Source of the DNA: Arthrobacter terrae | GTDB lineage: Bacteria > Actinomycetota > Actinomycetes > Actinomycetales > Micrococcaceae | NCBI RefSeq assembly: GCF_015708085.1 | Contig: NZ_JADNYM010000017.1 | Coordinates: forward strand, 1 to 64,000 | Length of the DNA: 64,000 bases | Reading direction: 5' to 3' | Shown here: positions 51,756 to 61,192 of the stretch, piece after piece | How the letters are laid out: every line of letters begins with the position of its first letter | Numbering within the stretch: the stretch's first letter is position 1 | Notes under the pieces: generated by a model | What the model was told of the DNA's origin: nothing | Databases searched by the model: none | Seen by the model: only the letters and a program-made list of their open reading frames with translations | Translations under genes and position numbers: made by a program

Positions 51756-53270
51756 CTAGTACTTGATGGCCGCTTCGGAGGCCGAATTAGTCTCTTCGCC
51801 GGCGCCCAGATTAGCGCGCAGCTTGGCTCCGAGATCCGCGTCTACGCTGGTCCAGTAGCCGATTGCACGCTCCTTGATGCCGGCGTCCTTGACTCCGCCC
51901 ACAGCGCCGGTGATGGTGTCCAGGAAACGGGCCTTGGCGCCGTCGTCGAACACCTCGCGGTACATGGTGCCGGCCTGGCCAAAGTCGCTGTCCTCGGCGT
52001 GCAGGGAATGTGCCGAGAGCGTCAGTGCGCCGTCGTTTTCCCAGCCGCCACCGACGGTAGCCGGCTCAACGGCAGCTGCCCCGCCCTTGGAATTGGGGGC
52101 GTAGTTCGGGGTGGACGCATCGTTGAACGTGTAGCGCGCCGCGCCGTTCTGGCTGTAGTTGTGCACCTGGTTCTTCGGCGCGTTCACCGGCAGCTGGGCG
52201 TGGTTGGTTCCTACGCGGTAACGGTGCGCATCCGCGTAGGAGAAGATACGGGCCTGCAGCATCTTGTCCGGCGAAGCTGCAATACCCGGTACGAAGTTCG
52301 ACGGCGCGAACGCGGCCTGCTCGATCTGCGCGAAGTAGTTCTCCGGATTCCGGTTCAGCGTCATGGTCCCGACCTTGACCAGCGGGTAATCAGCGTGCGG
52401 CCAGACCTTGGTCAGGTCGAACGGGTTGAACCGGTAGTCCTTGGCATCGGCGTACGGCATGATCTGTACGTGCAGATCCCAGGAGGGGAAGTTACCGGCA
52501 TCGATGTTCTCGTACAGGTCCCGGATGTAGTAGTCCGAGTCGGAGCCGGCCAGGCGCTCGGCCTCATCGCCGGTCATTGCGTTGACGCCCTGGTTGGAGC
52601 GGAAGTGGTACTTGACCCAGAACCGCTCGCCGGCGTCGTTGATCCACTGGTAGGTGTGTGAGCCGTAGCCCTGCATTTCACGCCAGGAGGCGGGCAGGCC
52701 GCGGTCGCTCATCACCCAGGTGACCTGGTGGGCGGACTCGGGGGAGAGGGTCCAGAAGTCCCACTGCATGTCGGCGTCGCGCAGGTTGGAGCCGGGAAGA
52801 CGCTTCTGGCTGTGGATGAAGTCCGGGAACTTGATGCCGTCGCGGATGAAGAACACCGGAGTGTTGTTGCCGACCAAGTCGTAGTTGCCCTCGGTGGTGT
52901 AGAACTTCGTGGAGAAGCCGCGCGGGTCCCGCCAGGTGTCGGGAGAGCCAGCCTCGCCGGCCACGGAGGAGAAGCGGGTCAGCGTCTCCGTCTCCACGCC
53001 CTGCTGGAACAGGGCAGCTTTGGTGTAAGCAGAGACGTCTTCGGTGGTCTTGAAGGTACCGAAAGCGCCGCCACCCTTGGCATGCACGATGCGCTCCGGG
53101 ACACGCTCGCGGTTAAACTGGGCCAGCTTTTCGACCAGATAGTGGTCCGTCAGCGCGATGGCGCCGTCGGCACCGGTTGACTGGGCATGCGCGTCACTGA
53201 CGACGGGGGCACCGGACTGGGTGGTGGAATGCGGCGTCGTGGAAGGGGTAGTTGTGGAAGGGGTAGTCAT
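51756..53270 (-). CDS. katA: Catalase (monofunctional haem, clade 3 type)
   Basis: A 504-residue enzyme that breaks down hydrogen peroxide. After a Thr/Ser/Pro-rich N-terminus (TTPSTTTPSTTPHSTTQ) come the distal His in ERVPERIVHAKGGGAFGTF and the Asn in FYTTEGNYDLVGNNTPVFFI. The proximal haem Tyr is in RIFSYADAHRYRVGTNHAQL. Length fits the small-subunit catalases. It is 39 bp downstream of the Fur-type regulator gene on the same strand, so both are probably co-transcribed and peroxide- or iron-controlled. Confidence 0.95.
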   Translation of the reverse strand: MTTPSTTTPSTTPHSTTQSGAPVVSDAHAQSTGADGAIALTDHYLVEKLAQFNRERVPERIVHAKGGGAFGTFKTTEDVSAYTKAALFQQGVETETLTRFSSVAGEAGSPDTWRDPRGFSTKFYTTEGNYDLVGNNTPVFFIRDGIKFPDFIHSQKRLPGSNLRDADMQWDFWTLSPESAHQVTWVMSDRGLPASWREMQGYGSHTYQWINDAGERFWVKYHFRSNQGVNAMTGDEAERLAGSDSDYYIRDLYENIDAGNFPSWDLHVQIMPYADAKDYRFNPFDLTKVWPHADYPLVKVGTMTLNRNPENYFAQIEQAAFAPSNFVPGIAASPDKMLQARIFSYADAHRYRVGTNHAQLPVNAPKNQVHNYSQNGAARYTFNDASTPNYAPNSKGGAAAVEPATVGGGWENDGALTLSAHSLHAEDSDFGQAGTMYREVFDDGAKARFLDTITGAVGGVKDAGIKERAIGYWTSVDADLGAKLRANLGAGEETNSASEAAIKY

Positions 53271-53309
53271 ATCTCTCCTTGATAGTGGTTCGGGTTGGCT
53301 GAGGAAAAA

Positions 53310-53819
53310 TCAGTGGGAGGCAGGCGCGGGGGCAGGTGCCTCGACCAGGCCGGCCTTGGCCGCGCAGTCGCTGCACGTTCCTTGGTACAGGACGTCCGCG
53401 ATGACGATGCGGCCGATGGTCGCGCCGGCGTCCAGGCCCGGAGTCAGGCAGGGAGCATGGCCGACGGCGCAATCCACGTCTTCGATCCGCCCGCATCCGG
53501 TACAGATGGCATGGTGATGATTGTCGCCGGTCCGGGTCTCGTAGCGGGCCGCGGAGTTGGGCGGCTCGATGCGCCGCAGCATACCCAGCCCAGTAAGGTC
53601 CGCCAGTACCACATAAACGGACTGCAGGGTGATGTTTGCCAGCTCGGCACGGACAACGTCGGTAACGGCTTCCGCCGTCGCATGCGGAGAACGGGCGACG
53701 GCGGCCAGCACGGCGAGCCGCTGTTTGGTCACCCGGCGGTCGTGGGAATGCAGCTGCTGCTCCCACTGGTGCTCCGCTGTAGGTCCGGAGGTCCACTCCG
53801 TCGTTGTGTCCGTGGTCAT
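53310..53819 (-). CDS. Fur-family transcriptional regulator (FurA/PerR-like) of catalase
   Basis: A 169-residue regulator with a winged helix (RVTKQRLAVLAAVARSPHAT, then LANITLQSVYVVLADLTGLG). The dimerisation domain holds the regulatory metal site (DNHHHAICTGCGRIEDVDCA) and a second Cys pair near the C-terminus (CSDCAAK), so both CxxC structural zinc motifs are present. A FurA/PerR-like role is inferred from its place directly before katA. A near-perfect Fur box precedes it, implying autoregulation. Confidence 0.92.
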   Translation of the reverse strand: MTTDTTTEWTSGPTAEHQWEQQLHSHDRRVTKQRLAVLAAVARSPHATAEAVTDVVRAELANITLQSVYVVLADLTGLGMLRRIEPPNSAARYETRTGDNHHHAICTGCGRIEDVDCAVGHAPCLTPGLDAGATIGRIVIADVLYQGTCSDCAAKAGLVEAPAPAPASH

Positions 53820-53834
53820 GGTTTTAGTTAACCA

Positions 53835-53859
53835 CTTATTCTGAGTAATTCACAATAAG
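53835..53859. promoter_or_regulatory. Fur/FurA box upstream of the regulator-catalase operon
   Basis: A 25-base AT-rich dyad with arms CTTATT at 53835-53840 and AATAAG at 53854-53859. Ten of twelve positions are complementary around the central A. It lies 16 bases before the regulator start at 53819 and resembles mycobacterial and streptomycete FurA sites upstream of furA-katG or furA-catC. Confidence 0.8.
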
Positions 53860-53915
53860 CATTGCTGCCGGGCGCGCAGGAGCGTCTGCCGGCTGTGCGC
53901 CGGTATCCTTGACCG

Positions 53916-55187
53916 GTGCGCAATCTGCTGGCCGATCTCACCCCGCTTCGTGAAAGCCCGGAATTCCGGCGGCTCTTTTTTGGCCTCGGACTGTCCTCGA
54001 TCGGCACTCAGCTGACAGTGGTCGCGGTCAGCCTTGAGATCTACAGCTTGACTCAGTCCACCCTGGCGGTGGGTCTATTGGGGATATTTGCTCTGCTTCC
54101 GCTGGTCTTCGCCGGCCTCTACGGCGGTTCGATCATCGATTCGCTGGACCGCCGGAAGGTGGCGCTGATGTCCGCTGCGGTGTTGTGGGTGGTGACCATC
54201 GGCATCGCGCTGCAGGCCTGGCTTGGCCTTCACCAGACGTGGATCCTGTATCTGCTGATTGCGATTCAATCCGGTGCGGCAGGCATCAACCAGCCGGCCC
54301 GCAGCGCAATTATTCCCCGCTTGGTGCGCTTGGAGCTGCTGCCGGCAGCCAATGCCCTCAGCATGATCGTCTTCGGACTCGGCACTACCGTTGGACCGCT
54401 GCTCGCGGGTGTCCTGGTGGCCAATATCGGCTACGCCTGGACCTATACCATCGACGTGCTGACATTCGCCGCTTCTATGTGGGCCTTGTTCGCTCTGCCG
54501 CCGATGCTGCCGGAGGGGGAAGTGCGTAAGGCGGGGCTGGGCTCCGTGCTGGAGGGGCTGAAATTTCTGGGAACCCGGCCCAATGTGCGTATGACGTTCC
54601 TGGTGGACCTCTGCGCCATGGTCTTCGCCATGCCGCGGTCGCTGCTGCCGGCCATTGGAGCCGTCTGGCTGGGCGGTGGTGAGGAAACAGCAGGTGTCCT
54701 CCTGTCGGCGATTGCCGCCGGTTCCTTGCTTGCCGCACTGTTTTCGGGACCCCTCGGGCATGTGCGGCGGCAGGGCCTGGCTGTGGTGTGGTCCGTGACT
54801 GTCTGGGGGACGGCCATAGCGGCAATGGGTGCCGCCGTCGCTCTTGGCGGACGGCACGGCGGAGAAGGAACTTCCCCGTGGATCATTGCCGCCGTGTTCG
54901 CCCTGGTGGTTTCCGGTGTTGCGGATTCCGTCAGCAGCGTGTTCCGGTCCACTATTCTGCAGGCCGCTACGCCAGACCACCTCCGCGGTCGGCTGCAGGG
55001 GGTCTTTGTGGTGGTGGTCGCAGGTGGGCCACGTTTGGGGGATCTCTTTGCCGGCGGCGCCGGACAGGTCCTTGGGGAGGCGCTCGCCGCAGTCGTCGGT
55101 GGCTGTTTGTGTATCGCGGCCGTGGGGCTGCTGGCCCGCTGGCAACCTAAGTTCCTGCACTACGACGCGCGCCACCCCGAGCCGTAG
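53916..55187 (+). CDS. MFS transporter of the EntS (enterobactin exporter)-like group
   Basis: A 423-residue protein with GTG start and 12 predicted helices. Features are FRRLFFGLGLSSIGTQLTVV, the loop 2-3 motif LYGGSIIDSLDRRKVALMSA, GAAGINQPARSAIIPRLVRL, and the second-half FRSTILQAATPDHLRGRLQG. These match the MFS_3/EntS group of siderophore or drug exporters. There is no siderophore synthesis gene in view, so the substrate is open. The gene is divergent from the Fur-type regulator and shares its control region, so the Fur box may also act on it. Confidence 0.85.
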   Translation: MRNLLADLTPLRESPEFRRLFFGLGLSSIGTQLTVVAVSLEIYSLTQSTLAVGLLGIFALLPLVFAGLYGGSIIDSLDRRKVALMSAAVLWVVTIGIALQAWLGLHQTWILYLLIAIQSGAAGINQPARSAIIPRLVRLELLPAANALSMIVFGLGTTVGPLLAGVLVANIGYAWTYTIDVLTFAASMWALFALPPMLPEGEVRKAGLGSVLEGLKFLGTRPNVRMTFLVDLCAMVFAMPRSLLPAIGAVWLGGGEETAGVLLSAIAAGSLLAALFSGPLGHVRRQGLAVVWSVTVWGTAIAAMGAAVALGGRHGGEGTSPWIIAAVFALVVSGVADSVSSVFRSTILQAATPDHLRGRLQGVFVVVVAGGPRLGDLFAGGAGQVLGEALAAVVGGCLCIAAVGLLARWQPKFLHYDARHPEP

Positions 55188-55211
55188 CGACAGGACCCGG
55201 GGCGTGGGAGA

Positions 55212-55436
55212 TCAGGCCTTCTGCACCGTAATCGACCATTGAGCGTCGCCGACCTTGACAAAGTTGGTCACCGGATAGCCGTTCTCCGCAGCCCAGCGGG
55301 GAATCGCGTCCGTGGCCTGGGTGCAGTCGAAGTTGATGATCAGCTCATCCCCGGCACTCAGGTCCCGGATGGCGTTCTGGGCCTCGACCAAGGGGAAGGG
55401 GCAGACTTGTCCGTCGGTTTCCAGCGTTTTCACCAT
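55212..55436 (-). CDS. TusA-family sulfur carrier (YeeD-like)
   Basis: A 74-residue TusA-fold protein (SirA/YedF/YeeD). The sulfur-binding Cys is in DGQVCPFPLVEAQNAIRDL, and the C-terminal strands match (DAIPRWAAENGYPVTNFV). In E. coli YeeD works with the YeeE channel to take up thiosulfate. The YeeE homologue is encoded 68 bp upstream in the same direction, so this is probably the same two-protein system. Confidence 0.92.
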   Translation of the reverse strand: MVKTLETDGQVCPFPLVEAQNAIRDLSAGDELIINFDCTQATDAIPRWAAENGYPVTNFVKVGDAQWSITVQKA

Positions 55437-55504
55437 GGTGTCTCACTTCTTCTTCTGTTGGGTCCATTGCCGACTTCTCAGCGCGGCTTACACACCGGGT
55501 CTGC

Positions 55505-56575
55505 TTACACGCCGACGCTGCTGCGCGCGGGCTTCGCCACAGCCGGTGCAGTGGAACCAGTCCGGCGGATGGTCAGTTTAGCGGCCGCTCCGGTTCCCAG
55601 AATCATGACGCCGAACGCCACCCAGCCCTGAAAGCTGAACTGCGCGGTCTGCACCATGGCGTTGCCGATAGTGCAGCCACCGGCCAGGGACGCCCCAACG
55701 CCCATCAACGCCCCGCCGGCAACGCTCTTGACGGCCTGCTTGGCATCGGGCACCCGCACCCGGAATTCCCCGCTGGTCTTTGCCGCAGCGAAAGATCCGA
55801 GCAGCAGACCGAGCACCAGGTAAACGCCCCAGTCCACCAGCTTGATGTTCCCGGTGGTCAGAAACCCGATGAGGTTGGCCGACGGAGTGGTGATACCCAG
55901 GCCGTCATTACGTCCGGTCGCCGAGCTCAGGGGCCATGCTGCGATCGCGATAATGCCGATCACGGCGGCGGATGCGAAGGCGCCCCATGGCTTCTCGAAG
56001 AGCAAGTGTGCCAGACCGGTTTTTTCCGGCGGCAGGGCAGCCATCTTAAAGCCGGGCCTGGCCAGGTGATGCCTGGCCATAATGACGACGACGGCGGCCA
56101 GCAGGGCGACGAGGACCCATGGAGAAATCCCTAACGTCTGGTAAATGTTTCCCTGCCGAACCGTGATGCCACGCAGCAAGGCTGTCAGCTGCGCGAGCGG
56201 ACCGGTCTTCATGATCGAGCTGAAGAGGGCGTAAAAGACCAACGCCAGCCAGCTGCCGACGAGCCCTTCACCGGAGCGGTAATAGGTGCCGGTGGCGCAT
56301 CCGCCGGCCAGGACGATGGCGAATCCGAAGATGAAAGCCCCGACTATGGTGGCCAGCCACGGGAAGGCCTTCGACTGCAGATCGATCACCCCGAGGGCAG
56401 CCAAGGCGAAGATTCCTGCACTTTGGATGGCAATGACCATCATGAACGCCGTGAGCCACCGCGTGTTCCTGCTGATCCACACGTCCCGGAAGGCTCCGGT
56501 GACACAGAAGCGTCCTCGCTGCATCGCGAATCCTAGAGCGGTCCCAAGCAGGAGTCCTGTGATTGGCATTGGCAA
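55505..56575 (-). CDS. YeeE/YedE-family thiosulfate/sulfur transporter
   Basis: A 356-residue multi-pass protein of the YeeE/YedE (DUF395) family. It carries the conserved cysteines of the transport path in RGRFCVTGAFRD (near residue 24), AGGCATGTYYRSGEGLVGSW (near 92) and AGGCTIGNAMVQTAQFSFQG (near 318). Tandem half-repeats and inverted topology are typical. It works with the downstream TusA-like protein. The region 56576-56818 between it and htpX shows no distinct operator. Confidence 0.92.
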   Translation of the reverse strand: MPMPITGLLLGTALGFAMQRGRFCVTGAFRDVWISRNTRWLTAFMMVIAIQSAGIFALAALGVIDLQSKAFPWLATIVGAFIFGFAIVLAGGCATGTYYRSGEGLVGSWLALVFYALFSSIMKTGPLAQLTALLRGITVRQGNIYQTLGISPWVLVALLAAVVVIMARHHLARPGFKMAALPPEKTGLAHLLFEKPWGAFASAAVIGIIAIAAWPLSSATGRNDGLGITTPSANLIGFLTTGNIKLVDWGVYLVLGLLLGSFAAAKTSGEFRVRVPDAKQAVKSVAGGALMGVGASLAGGCTIGNAMVQTAQFSFQGWVAFGVMILGTGAAAKLTIRRTGSTAPAVAKPARSSVGV

Positions 56576-56824
56576 GTCCTTTACAGCTAAACGAGTTCCA
56601 GCGGATTTTCACCGGCAGCGTTGCGCCTTAGCGCTAAGCTGAAAACACTAGACCGGCACGTCGTGGCACGGCGATCTTTTATTAAGACGTATGACGTTCC
56701 GGTGCCACCGGTGCGCCGACGGGACCGCGGGAACACCAGAGCCCACTAAGCCGCTTTCTTTACGGCCGGAAGTTTCCCTTACCACCGGTCGGCCGATAAG
56801 TCGGCGACTAAAGGAGAAGTGATC

Positions 56825-57688
56825 GTGCACAGGCATTTCAACGGGTTGAAAACCGCCGCGCTCTTTGGTGTGCTGTGGCTGGTCCTGCTGATCATCGGAG
56901 GAATCCTGGCAACGGGGATGCGCAGTTCGGCCCCGATCTGGATCATGGCGCTGATCGGCGTGGGGACAACGGCGTATGGATACTGGAATTCGGATAAGAT
57001 CGCTATCCGCTCCATGCAGGCCTTTCCCGTCACCCAAGAGCAGGCGCCGGGCATTTACCAGATCGTAAGGGAACTCTCCACCAAGGCACATCAGCCCATG
57101 CCGCGCATCTATGTTTCCCCTACCCTGGCTCCGAATGCCTTCGCCACCGGGCGCAATCCCCGGAACGCCGCAGTGTGCTGCACTCAGGGGATTCTGAACA
57201 TTCTCACCGAACGCGAGCTGCGGGGCGTGCTCGGGCATGAACTGATGCACGTCTACAACCGGGACATCCTGACCTCTTCCGTGGCGGCTGCCGTCGCGGG
57301 TGTCATTACGTCGGCGGCCCAATTCGCGCTCTTTTTCGGCGGTGGCCGGGACAGCAGGAACGCCAATCCGTTGGCCATGATTGCCATGGCACTGCTGGCG
57401 CCGCTGGCCGCTTCCGTGATTCAGCTGGCCATCAGCCGGACTCGTGAATACCATGCGGACGAGGACGGTTCAACGCTTACGGGTGATCCGCTGGCGTTGG
57501 CATCCGCATTGCGCAAGCTGGAGCAGGGAGTAGAGCTGGCGCCGCTGCCCCGCAAGCAGGACTTGGTCAACACCAGCCACCTGATGATCGCCAACCCGTT
57601 TCGCGGCGCTGCAGGGCGGATGTTCTCCACCCACCCGCCCATGCCGGACCGCATTGCCCGGCTTGAGCGAATGGCGGGCCGCCCATGA
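56825..57688 (+). CDS. htpX: M48-family membrane zinc metalloprotease HtpX
   Basis: A 287-residue protease. The GTG at 56825 lies eight bases after AAGGAG and is preferred to the GTG at 56819. Two N-terminal helices (about 8-28 and 35-52) precede the catalytic domain, which has the zinc motif HELMH in [20 protein letters not shown]. The third ligand Glu is in [13 protein letters not shown], and a further hydrophobic pair lies between. HtpX degrades misfolded membrane proteins. It leads a tight plus-strand run with a phosphatase and a two-component system. Confidence 0.93.
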   Translation: MHRHFNGLKTAALFGVLWLVLLIIGGILATGMRSSAPIWIMALIGVGTTAYGYWNSDKIAIRSMQAFPVTQEQAPGIYQIVRELSTKAHQPMPRIYVSPTLAPNAFATGRNPRNAAVCCTQGILNILTERELRGVLGHELMHVYNRDILTSSVAAAVAGVITSAAQFALFFGGGRDSRNANPLAMIAMALLAPLAASVIQLAISRTREYHADEDGSTLTGDPLALASALRKLEQGVELAPLPRKQDLVNTSHLMIANPFRGAAGRMFSTHPPMPDRIARLERMAGRP

Positions 57689-57711
57689 TGGTTTTCAGGG
57701 ATAATTGAAAC

Positions 57712-58491
57712 ATGCGACTTATCCTGATCCGGCACGGCCAAACCTCCTCCAATGTTCGTAACCTCCTGGACACGGCGGTGCCCGGACCCGGACTAACTGA
57801 GTTGGGCCGGCGCCAGGCGCGCGCGATTCCGGCGGTCCTGGCCCGCCTCGCCGGGATACCGCCGCTGGCCGCGATTTACGTTTCCAACCAGACCCGGGCA
57901 CAGCTGACGGCGGAGCCACTGGCGGCAGCTGCCGGACTTGAACTGCAGATCCGGGACGGGCTGCGTGAGATCGACGCAGGGGATTTGGAGATGCAGGGGG
58001 ATCCGGTCTCGGTCGGGCAGTACGTGGAAGTCGTGCGCAGCTGGCTCACCGGCAGGCAGCAGAGCCGGATTCCGGGTGCCGCTGAGACGGGGACGCAAAC
58101 CCTGGCACGCTTCGATGCCGTGGTCCGCGAGGCCAGCCAAGCGGTGGGCAGCGGGACGGCGGTCATGGTCAGCCATGGCGCCATGATCCGCAGCTGGGTG
58201 GGCTGCCGGGCCGGCAATATTGATCCGGCGCACGTGGAGAATTACGGGCTCAGCAATACCGGCATTGTTGTCTTGGAGGGGTCTGTTCCGGAGGACGGAT
58301 CGGCCAATCAGCGCAACGGTGAGCGGACCTGGGAGATCATCAGCTGGCAGAGCCAGCCAGCCGGCGGCCCGGAGCTGGCCGATAGCTCCGCGGACGGACC
58401 GATGGGCGACGCGGACGGACCGATGGGCGACGCGGAGGGGCCCGCTGACGGATTCCGTCATCCCGCCCATGCTCAGGGGCGGTACCGGTGA
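57712..58491 (+). CDS. Histidine phosphatase-family protein (phosphoglycerate mutase-like)
   Basis: A 259-residue enzyme with the catalytic motif LILIRHGQTSSNVRN at the N-terminus, RQARAIPAVLARLAG, the acid residue region LREIDAGDLEMQGDP, and the second His in VMVSHGAMIRSWVG. The last 40 residues are low complexity and contain a repeated DGPMGDA unit. It is probably a broad phosphatase. It is encoded 23 bp after htpX, and its stop overlaps the kinase start by four bases. Confidence 0.87.
   Translation: MRLILIRHGQTSSNVRNLLDTAVPGPGLTELGRRQARAIPAVLARLAGIPPLAAIYVSNQTRAQLTAEPLAAAAGLELQIRDGLREIDAGDLEMQGDPVSVGQYVEVVRSWLTGRQQSRIPGAAETGTQTLARFDAVVREASQAVGSGTAVMVSHGAMIRSWVGCRAGNIDPAHVENYGLSNTGIVVLEGSVPEDGSANQRNGERTWEIISWQSQPAGGPELADSSADGPMGDADGPMGDAEGPADGFRHPAHAQGRYR
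58389..58430. repeat. Two tandem 21-bp repeats in the phosphatase C-terminal coding region
   Basis: Two identical 21-base units at 58389-58409 and 58410-58430, followed by a partial third copy, encode the ADGPMGD repeats. The unit keeps the frame, so copy changes would only alter the tail length. Confidence 0.8.
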
Positions 58492-59756
58492 CAGCGGCCA
58501 AACGCCTCGATCTGGCCACCCAGATGGCGGCGCTGCCGCGGCTGAGATTGAAGAAGATCAGCTGGGCCTGGCTCGGGTTTATCACCGCCTGCGTGGCACT
58601 GATGGCGGTAGGCGCTTCGCTGAACGTGAATCTGTACAGAATGATGCTGCCCTTCGCCCTGGGCATGACGATTCTGCATACCGGCTCTCTGGCGCTGACA
58701 GTTGTCCGTCCGGTCCCGGGGGCGCTCCTGTCCCTGGTGCCGCTGGGGATCATGCCGCTCGTGTCCTCGCCCGTAGGTTCGGCCCCGATGCCCTTCAGCA
58801 TCGTCGCCATGGTGACGCAGATCCTGGTCATGTGTGTGGCGGGTCTGCGCACCCACTGGACGCTCCCCGCGGTGACTTGGCTGTTGAGCACTTTCATTGG
58901 TGTAGCCGTAAACTATCGTGGCCAGCCGGCGCAGGTTCCGCTGGCGGCGGAGATGAACGTGGTGGTCTACGCCTCGGTATCCGGTGGCCTGATGGTAGCC
59001 GCCGTGATCACCCAGCAGTGGCAAAATATCCGCCAGCAGCTGCTGGCCGAACGGACCCTCTCCGCGGAAGAGCAGTCGATGCGTCGGCTGGCCGAAGAAC
59101 GGGCCAGAATCGCCCGCGAACTCCATGACGTCGTCGCCCATGGCATGTCCATTGTGGTGGTGCAGGCGACGACGGCACAGTACCGGCACCCGGATCTGGA
59201 CGGGTCCCTCAAACAGGAATTTGATGACATCGCTGCGAATTCCCGGCGTGCGATGACGGAAATGCGCAGCATGCTGGGAGCACTGCGCAGTGACGGCGCA
59301 GTCCGGGACCTCTCGCCGAAACCGGGTTTGACGGATATCCCGCAGCTGATCGCGGCTGCCCGGACGGCCGGAGTTGACGTTTCGATCGATCTGGACTCGG
59401 ACAGTATTGGGGCCGATGCGGCAGTGGATGTCAGCGAAGTGATTGGCCTGACGGCGTATCGAATTGCACAGGAGGCACTGAGCAACGTGGTTCGTCATGC
59501 ACCGGGGGCCCAGGTTACCGTTTCCCTGCGCGCGATCGCCCGGACCCTCCAGCTGGAGATCAGTAATGGCCCTTCCGGAATCGGTGCGGTACTGGCACAG
59601 CTGGACCGCACGCATCCCGGACAGGGTCTGATAGGAATGCGTGAGCGGGCCAGCATCGTCGGCGGTTCCGTCCTGTGCATGCCATCGAATAACGGAGGAT
59701 ATACGGTCACCGCAACATTGCCGCTGGTCACCGTGGGAACCGGAGGAACCCCATGA
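58488..59756 (+). CDS. NarL-type (HisKA_3) membrane sensor histidine kinase
   Basis: A 422-residue kinase with a GTG start overlapping the phosphatase stop. Four to five N-terminal helices (about 25-175) have almost no extracellular domain. The dimerisation helix carries H213 in RARIARELHDVVAHGMSIVV. The HATPase_c region includes VIGLTAYRIAQEALSNVVRH and HPGQGLIGMRERASIVGG. This is the DesK/LiaS-like architecture common in actinobacteria. Its stop overlaps the regulator start by four bases, so they are a coupled pair. Confidence 0.93.
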   Translation: MTAAKRLDLATQMAALPRLRLKKISWAWLGFITACVALMAVGASLNVNLYRMMLPFALGMTILHTGSLALTVVRPVPGALLSLVPLGIMPLVSSPVGSAPMPFSIVAMVTQILVMCVAGLRTHWTLPAVTWLLSTFIGVAVNYRGQPAQVPLAAEMNVVVYASVSGGLMVAAVITQQWQNIRQQLLAERTLSAEEQSMRRLAEERARIARELHDVVAHGMSIVVVQATTAQYRHPDLDGSLKQEFDDIAANSRRAMTEMRSMLGALRSDGAVRDLSPKPGLTDIPQLIAAARTAGVDVSIDLDSDSIGADAAVDVSEVIGLTAYRIAQEALSNVVRHAPGAQVTVSLRAIARTLQLEISNGPSGIGAVLAQLDRTHPGQGLIGMRERASIVGGSVLCMPSNNGGYTVTATLPLVTVGTGGTP

Positions 59757-60430
59757 CAATCCGCGTTTTGGTGGTGGATGATCAGGCCATGGTCCGAGCC
59801 GGGTTTGCGGCCTTGTTGGGCGCGCAACACGACATTGACGTCGTCGGGCAGGCCAGCGATGGAGCAGAAGCGGTCGATCTGGCGGCCGCATTGCTGCCGG
59901 ATGTTGTGCTGATGGATGTCCGCATGCCGGTCATGAACGGACTTGAGGCGGCCCGCGAGATTCTGGGCGGGCAGGATCCCGGCCACGGCGCACCAACCAC
60001 GCACGTGTTGATGCTTACAACCTTTGACGCTGACGACTACGTCTACGACGCATTGCGGCTCGGTGCCAGCGGATTCCTGCTCAAGGATGCCTTGGCGGAC
60101 GAGTTGGTGGCAGCCGTGCGGATCGTGGCGGCCGGGGAGGCATTACTGGCTCCCTCCGTGACCAAGCGCTTGATTGAGCAGTTCGCCAAGAGCCAACCCC
60201 GGTCCGTGCCGTGTGCAGACCGGCTGGTTGGATTGACCGAACGCGAACGCGAAGTCATGGTTCTGGTGGGGCGCGGGCTTTCCAATCAGGAGATTGCCGC
60301 GGAGCTTTATATCGCGGAGCAGACCGCTAAAACGCATGTCAGCAAGATCCTGACCAAGCTCTCGCTGCGGGACCGGGTGCAGGCAGTGGTGCTCGCTTAC
60401 GACACCGGTTTGGTCGAGCCGGCCGGCTAG
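59753..60430 (+). CDS. NarL/LuxR-family response regulator
   Basis: A 225-residue regulator with a receiver domain (RVLVVDDQAMVRAGFAALLG; phospho-acceptor D55 in VVLMDVRMPVMNG; switch Lys in GASGFLLKDALADE). The C-terminal LuxR helix-turn-helix reads LTEREREVMVLVGRGLSNQE, then TAKTHVSKILTKLSLRDRVQ. It is partner of the kinase directly upstream. Targets are unknown; the envelope-quality gene htpX in the same run suggests membrane or envelope stress. Confidence 0.94.
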   Translation: MTIRVLVVDDQAMVRAGFAALLGAQHDIDVVGQASDGAEAVDLAAALLPDVVLMDVRMPVMNGLEAAREILGGQDPGHGAPTTHVLMLTTFDADDYVYDALRLGASGFLLKDALADELVAAVRIVAAGEALLAPSVTKRLIEQFAKSQPRSVPCADRLVGLTEREREVMVLVGRGLSNQEIAAELYIAEQTAKTHVSKILTKLSLRDRVQAVVLAYDTGLVEPAG

Positions 60431-60466
60431 CCGTTCGCTGCGTCGGCGCAGAGGGCCGCGGACGCC

Positions 60467-60955
60467 CTAGCGGAAGTTGATGAACTGGAGGTCGGCATCC
60501 TCGAAGTTCTTCAACAGAGCCATGGTCGACTGCAGATCGTCACGGCTCTTGGAACTGACCCGCAGCTCGTCCCCCTGGATGGTGGACTTAACACCCTTGG
60601 GCGCCTCGTCGCGAATGAGCTTGTTGATCTTCTTCGCGACGTCCTGCTCGATCCCTTCCTTGATGGAAGCCTCCAGCCGGTATTCCTTGCCCGAGGCGAA
60701 CGGTTCGCCGGCATCAAGGGATTTCAGCGAAATACCGCGCTTGATCAATTTGCTCTCGAAAACGTCCAGGACTGCCTTAACGCGTTCCTCCGAGTTTGCC
60801 TTTAACAGAATTTTTTCGCCGCTGAAGTCAATCTCCGCCCCAATCCCCTTGAAGTCGTAGCGCTGGGCAACTTCCTTCTGCGCCTGGTTCAACGCATTGG
60901 CGACTTCCTGCTTATCGACTTTGCTGACGACGTCGAATGTTGATTCGCTTGCCAT
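60467..60955 (-). CDS. yajQ: YajQ-family nucleotide-binding protein
   Basis: A 162-residue protein started at the ATG at 60955 (MASESTFDVVSKVDKQEVAN). It is made of two ferredoxin-like halves. The family signature is visible in QKEVAQRYDFKGIGAEIDFS and GVKSTIQGDELRVSSKSRDD, and the C-terminus is DADLQFINFR. YajQ proteins bind RNA, GTP and in some species cyclic di-GMP. The convergent gene lies 36 bp away. Confidence 0.94.
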   Translation of the reverse strand: MASESTFDVVSKVDKQEVANALNQAQKEVAQRYDFKGIGAEIDFSGEKILLKANSEERVKAVLDVFESKLIKRGISLKSLDAGEPFASGKEYRLEASIKEGIEQDVAKKINKLIRDEAPKGVKSTIQGDELRVSSKSRDDLQSTMALLKNFEDADLQFINFR

Positions 60956-61192
60956 GAGGCCCTCCAGATAATTGAAAATGAGCAAAATACGCTTCGGCTT
61001 CTAGCCTATCCGGCTAACCAGTGTTGGCCAGCGTGCGGCGGCGAACGGAGGCCGACGACGGCGAACGGCTGCCGCTCCCGGCCATGGGTTCTCAGTTCGC
61101 TCCAAGCGGACGCAAAGCGGGAGCACAAACAGAACCGGCAGAGTTGGAATGGTAGAGGGCCCACGAACCCATCATTGACGAGGGAGATCAGC

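Noticed and set aside
58473-59891. A 472-codon minus-strand open frame over the histidine kinase
   Set aside because: Antisense to a kinase with intact H-box and ATP-binding motifs; composition is typical of a shadow frame.
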